64,000 bases of DNA, from assembly GCA_002937895.1 (NCBI GenBank), contig PTKV01000003.1:43244-107243 (forward strand). Reading direction: 5' to 3'. Below, in pieces: positions 60,852 to 64,000 of the stretch; position 1 is the stretch's first letter, and every line of letters begins with the position of its first letter. This DNA comes from Alphaproteobacteria bacterium MarineAlpha5_Bin9. Lineage in GTDB: Bacteria; Pseudomonadota; Alphaproteobacteria; HIMB59; GCA-002718135. The notes under the pieces are model-generated. The model had not been told where the DNA came from. It did no database searches and saw nothing but the letters and a program-made list of their open reading frames with translations. The translations under genes and the position numbers were made by a program.

Positions 60852-61847
60852 ATGAAATTTTTAATATCAATTTTTTCATTATTTTTTACTATTTTAAGCT
60901 TTAATACAGTTTATGCAAAAGGTGAGCACATAGCTTTTTTTGCAGCATCCAGTGAAAATGGCTTTAACCAAGCTGTTTATGAGGGGGTTGCAGCTAAAGC
61001 TAAAGAAATGGGAGCAACAAGTAAAATGTTTAACGGTGAATTCAATGCGGTTGTTCAAGCTCAGCAAATAGAAGATGCAATTGCATCTAAAGAATTTGAT
61101 GGCTTTGTTGTTCTTCCAAATGATTCTGTAGGAATAGCAAATTTTGTTAAAGAAGCTATAGATGCTGGAATTCCAACAGCTACTACTTTGTTTCCTATTG
61201 GCCCTGATTTAACTACTATGAAAGATCAAATTGGTGGTATTACAGCAACTGTTATCCATCCTGTTATTGAAGGTGCAACTTGGCAAGCTGAAGCAGTCGT
61301 AAATGAAGGTTGTAAAGGTATTAACCCATGTAATGTTATAATAATAATAGGGCAAAAAATTTATCCATTTGATAACTTACGTTTGGAAACTTTTAATAAA
61401 ATTTTAAGTGCTCACAGCAATATTAAAGTTGTTGCTGAAGTTATGGGTAATTATGATCCAGATACATCTTTGACTGGTGTCCAAGATGCATTACAGGCTA
61501 ATGCTGGAACAGAAATACACGTTATACTTTCCAATGCTGACCAACATTTAGTAGGCGCTGACATTGCGCTTGAAGATGCTGGATATAAAGTAGAAGATCT
61601 TTTTCTCATGGGTGGAGGTGCATCCGCGATAGGATTAGATATGGTAAGACAAGGAAGATGGGATTATACTAAAGGAGACTTTCCTTTTAGTTTAGGATTG
61701 TACGGAACTGAAGCTGTTATTAAACAACTTCGAGGAGAATCTTTTGAATCAGAAATTAATATGGATGAAAGAGGTCCTGTTCCTGGTTTAATTAATAAAG
61801 CTATATTAGATCAATATCCTGATTTTAAAGGTGAATGGAAAGGTTAA
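60852..61847 (+). CDS. Periplasmic-binding protein family (RbsB-like)
   Basis: Signal peptide 'MKFLISIFSLFFTILSFNTVYA', type I periplasmic-binding fold. ATG at 60852 with GGAGG upstream preferred over TTG at 60840. Confidence 0.88.
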   Translation: MKFLISIFSLFFTILSFNTVYAKGEHIAFFAASSENGFNQAVYEGVAAKAKEMGATSKMFNGEFNAVVQAQQIEDAIASKEFDGFVVLPNDSVGIANFVKEAIDAGIPTATTLFPIGPDLTTMKDQIGGITATVIHPVIEGATWQAEAVVNEGCKGINPCNVIIIIGQKIYPFDNLRLETFNKILSAHSNIKVVAEVMGNYDPDTSLTGVQDALQANAGTEIHVILSNADQHLVGADIALEDAGYKVEDLFLMGGGASAIGLDMVRQGRWDYTKGDFPFSLGLYGTEAVIKQLRGESFESEINMDERGPVPGLINKAILDQYPDFKGEWKG

Positions 61848-61882
61848 TAAATAATTTCTTATTTATTAATATTTGATTTTTG

Positions 61883-61911
61883 CTGGGCTAAACTTGATTA
61901 AGTTAGCCCAG
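61883..61911 (+). terminator. Hairpin between the substrate-binding-protein gene and permease
   Basis: CTGGGCTAAACTT-GATT-AAGTTAGCCCAG, 12 bp stem with one bulged A. Confidence 0.6.
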
Positions 61912-61936
61912 TAAATTTAATTAATAATAAAAAAAT

Positions 61937-62869
61937 ATGCAATTTTATCAATTAATAAATTTTCTTAGAGAATATGCAGTTTTAATTTTAATTGTTTTGT
62001 TAATGATAATTTTATCACTTGCGAGTGATGCTTTTTTATCTCCAAGAAATTTATTAAATATATTAAATCAAAATGCACCTTTAGCTATAATTGCAGCAGC
62101 TTTAACACTTTGCATTATAGCTGGGGGCTTTGATCTTTCTACAGCCTCTGTTTTTGGAGTTGCAAGTTGTGCTGCTGCATGGATTGCTGTAAATGTTGAT
62201 CCTTTACTTGGGCTAGCTTTAGCACCATTATTAGGAGTTATTCTAGGATATATAAATGGAGTTTTAATAACTTCCTTAGGAGTCCATTCTTTTTTAGCAA
62301 CAATAGCCACGAGCTTAATTTATAGAGGTATAGCAATTTTGATAACTGGTGGCTTTCTAATACCTGTTAGAATGCAAGAATTTGTTTGGCTTGGAAGAGG
62401 AAAGATTTATGGCATACATTATACAGTATTTATTCTAATAATATTCACTATTTTAATGACAATAATTTTAAACAGAACAACATTTGGTAGAAATGTTTTT
62501 GCTGTAGGTGGGAATGAAGAAGCTGCTAAATTGTCTGGAATCAGAGTTAATTTAATAACAATTTATACTTTTGCTCTAACAGGTTTAGCTGCAGGTTTAG
62601 CAGGTGCAATTCAAGTATCAAGAATTTCTTTAGGCCAACCTCAGGCTGGATTGGGAATGGAGTTACAAGCAATTGCAGCTGTAATATTGGGTGGAACAAG
62701 TATTTATGGGGGACATGGCGCAGTTTGGAGATCAGTAGCAGGAGTAATGGTTTTAGCTTTAATTAATAATGGATTTAATATTTTAAACGCTGATCCATTT
62801 TGGAAAGATGTAACTACAGGTGTAATAATTTTTGGAGCTGTTGCTTTAACCGCTGGGAGAAAAAGATAA
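61937..62869 (+). CDS. RbsC-like ABC permease
   Basis: 'FLSPRNLLNILNQNAPLAIIAAALTLCIIAGGFDLS', 'GRNVFAVGGNEEAAKLSGIRV', 'GAIQVSRISLGQPQAGLGMELQAIAAVILGGTSIYGG'. Confidence 0.95.
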   Translation: MQFYQLINFLREYAVLILIVLLMIILSLASDAFLSPRNLLNILNQNAPLAIIAAALTLCIIAGGFDLSTASVFGVASCAAAWIAVNVDPLLGLALAPLLGVILGYINGVLITSLGVHSFLATIATSLIYRGIAILITGGFLIPVRMQEFVWLGRGKIYGIHYTVFILIIFTILMTIILNRTTFGRNVFAVGGNEEAAKLSGIRVNLITIYTFALTGLAAGLAGAIQVSRISLGQPQAGLGMELQAIAAVILGGTSIYGGHGAVWRSVAGVMVLALINNGFNILNADPFWKDVTTGVIIFGAVALTAGRKR

Positions 62870-62874
62870 ATTAA

Positions 62875-64000
62875 ATGAGCTATAGAATTTCTGCCGACAT
62901 AGGAGGGACCTTTACTGATATCGTAATAGAAGATAAAAAAAATAAAAAAACATCAACTTTGAAAGTTTTATCTACACCTTCGAATCCTGCTATAGCTGTA
63001 TTAGAAGGTTTACAAAAAATAAAATTTAACTTTAAGGATATAAGTTTTCTTGTTCATGGAACAACAGTTGGTTTGAATGCATTTTTAGAAAGAAAAGGTT
63101 CACGTGTTCTTTTAATTATGACTTCTGGTATTAGTGATACTTATACAATTGCAAGAGGAGATAGGAAAACTCTTTATGATGTTCAATATAGAAAACCAAA
63201 ACAACTTGTTTCAAGAAAAGATGTTCATGAAGTCAAAGAAAGAATGTCTTGGGAAGGAAAAATAATTGAAAAAATAGATAAAAAAAGTTTTGTATCTATA
63301 ATAAAGAAAATAAAATATGAAAATATAAAGGCTGTTGCAATTTGTTTTCTCCATTCTTATCTTAATCCATCACATGAAATTCAAGCAAAAAGAATATTAA
63401 AAAAAGAATTAAAAAAAGATATTATAATTTCTTTGTCTCACGAAATTGCAAGAGAATGGAGGGAATATGAAAGATCATCAACAGCAGTTATGAATGCATA
63501 CATTGGACCTATTGTTAATAATTATTTAATTCGCCTTGAAAATGAATTGTTAAAAAAAGGTTATTCTAAGACTTTATATGTAATGCAATCAAATGGAGGT
63601 GTAATCAGAGCAAAAACAGCTATTGAAAATCCAGTTCATACTCTTTTATCAGGTCCTGTAGGAGGCACCATTGGTGGAGCTGCTTTATCTAAAATAATAA
63701 ACAAACCTAATCTAATTTGCGTAGATATGGGGGGCACTTCTTTTGATATGAGCCTTATAATAAATGGAAGACCTAAAATTACTAATGAAACTGAACAAGA
63801 ATCTCTCCCATTACTTATTCCTTTTGTAGATATTCATACAATTGGTGCTGGAGGAGGATCTATTGCTTGGTTGGAAGCAGGAGCTCTAAGAGTCGGTCCT
63901 CAAAGTGCTGGCGCAGATCCGGGTCCCGCTTGTTATGGTAAAGGTGGTTTAGAACCAACTGTTACAGATGCAAATTTATTTTTAGGAAGAATAGGATCAG
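62875..64000 (+). CDS. Hydantoinase/oxoprolinase A-family subunit (HyuA-3), truncated by window end
   Basis: From ATG at 62875: 'MSYRISADIGGTFTDIVIEDKKNKK…HGTTVGLNAFLERKG…VMQSNGGVIRAKTA…GAGGGSIAWLEAG'; runs off the window. Confidence 0.93.
   Translation, partial: MSYRISADIGGTFTDIVIEDKKNKKTSTLKVLSTPSNPAIAVLEGLQKIKFNFKDISFLVHGTTVGLNAFLERKGSRVLLIMTSGISDTYTIARGDRKTLYDVQYRKPKQLVSRKDVHEVKERMSWEGKIIEKIDKKSFVSIIKKIKYENIKAVAICFLHSYLNPSHEIQAKRILKKELKKDIIISLSHEIAREWREYERSSTAVMNAYIGPIVNNYLIRLENELLKKGYSKTLYVMQSNGGVIRAKTAIENPVHTLLSGPVGGTIGGAALSKIINKPNLICVDMGGTSFDMSLIINGRPKITNETEQESLPLLIPFVDIHTIGAGGGSIAWLEAGALRVGPQSAGADPGPACYGKGGLEPTVTDANLFLGRIGS

Noticed and set aside
1-64000. CRISPR arrays, tRNA/rRNA, transposons, prophage
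   Set aside because: No regularly spaced repeats, cloverleaf-like sequence, transposase motifs or phage structural genes noticed in a manual read; a tRNAscan/ISfinder run would be needed to exclude them fully.

Overview
This 64 kb window comes from an AT-rich genome, probably a marine alphaproteobacterium (inferred from gene content and low G+C). No rRNA, tRNA, CRISPR array, transposase or phage gene was recognised. Coding density is high and the content is mostly osmolyte, amino-acid and small N-compound catabolism plus ABC importers.

Main blocks:
1. Housekeeping: CsaA-like, EnvZ/OmpR-type two-component system, BCAT, MoaE/MoaD, PgsA, UvrC.
2. Split taurine/sulfonate module: Xsc near 7-9 kb; Pta, a Tpa-like aminotransferase and Ald near 23-26 kb.
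3. Methylamine/betaine block: GMC dehydrogenase, aldehyde dehydrogenase, BHMT-like, DgcA-like flavoenzyme, M19 dipeptidase. It contains two convergently placed uncharacterised genes (16265-18646).
4. Intergenic region 21333-21521 with three consecutive long perfect hairpins and Lrp-box-like dyads upstream of an Lrp/AsnC gene.
5. PotDABC-type importer with a C-terminally extended PotC, plus an agmatinase-family gene.
6. A stand-alone GcrA C-terminal-domain protein, a Cfa synthase, and an ExbB/MotA plus coiled-coil OmpA pair.
7. Dpp-type importer with M24 peptidase and GAF protein.
8. A large hydantoinase/oxoprolinase array (three HyuA, three HyuB) with PutA, an enolase-superfamily enzyme and an Rbs-type importer.

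The best candidates for undescribed biology are the unknown gene pair in the DgcA block, the HyuA/HyuB-PutA-importer array, and the triple-hairpin intergenic element. All functional calls come from reading motifs by eye; no database search was run.
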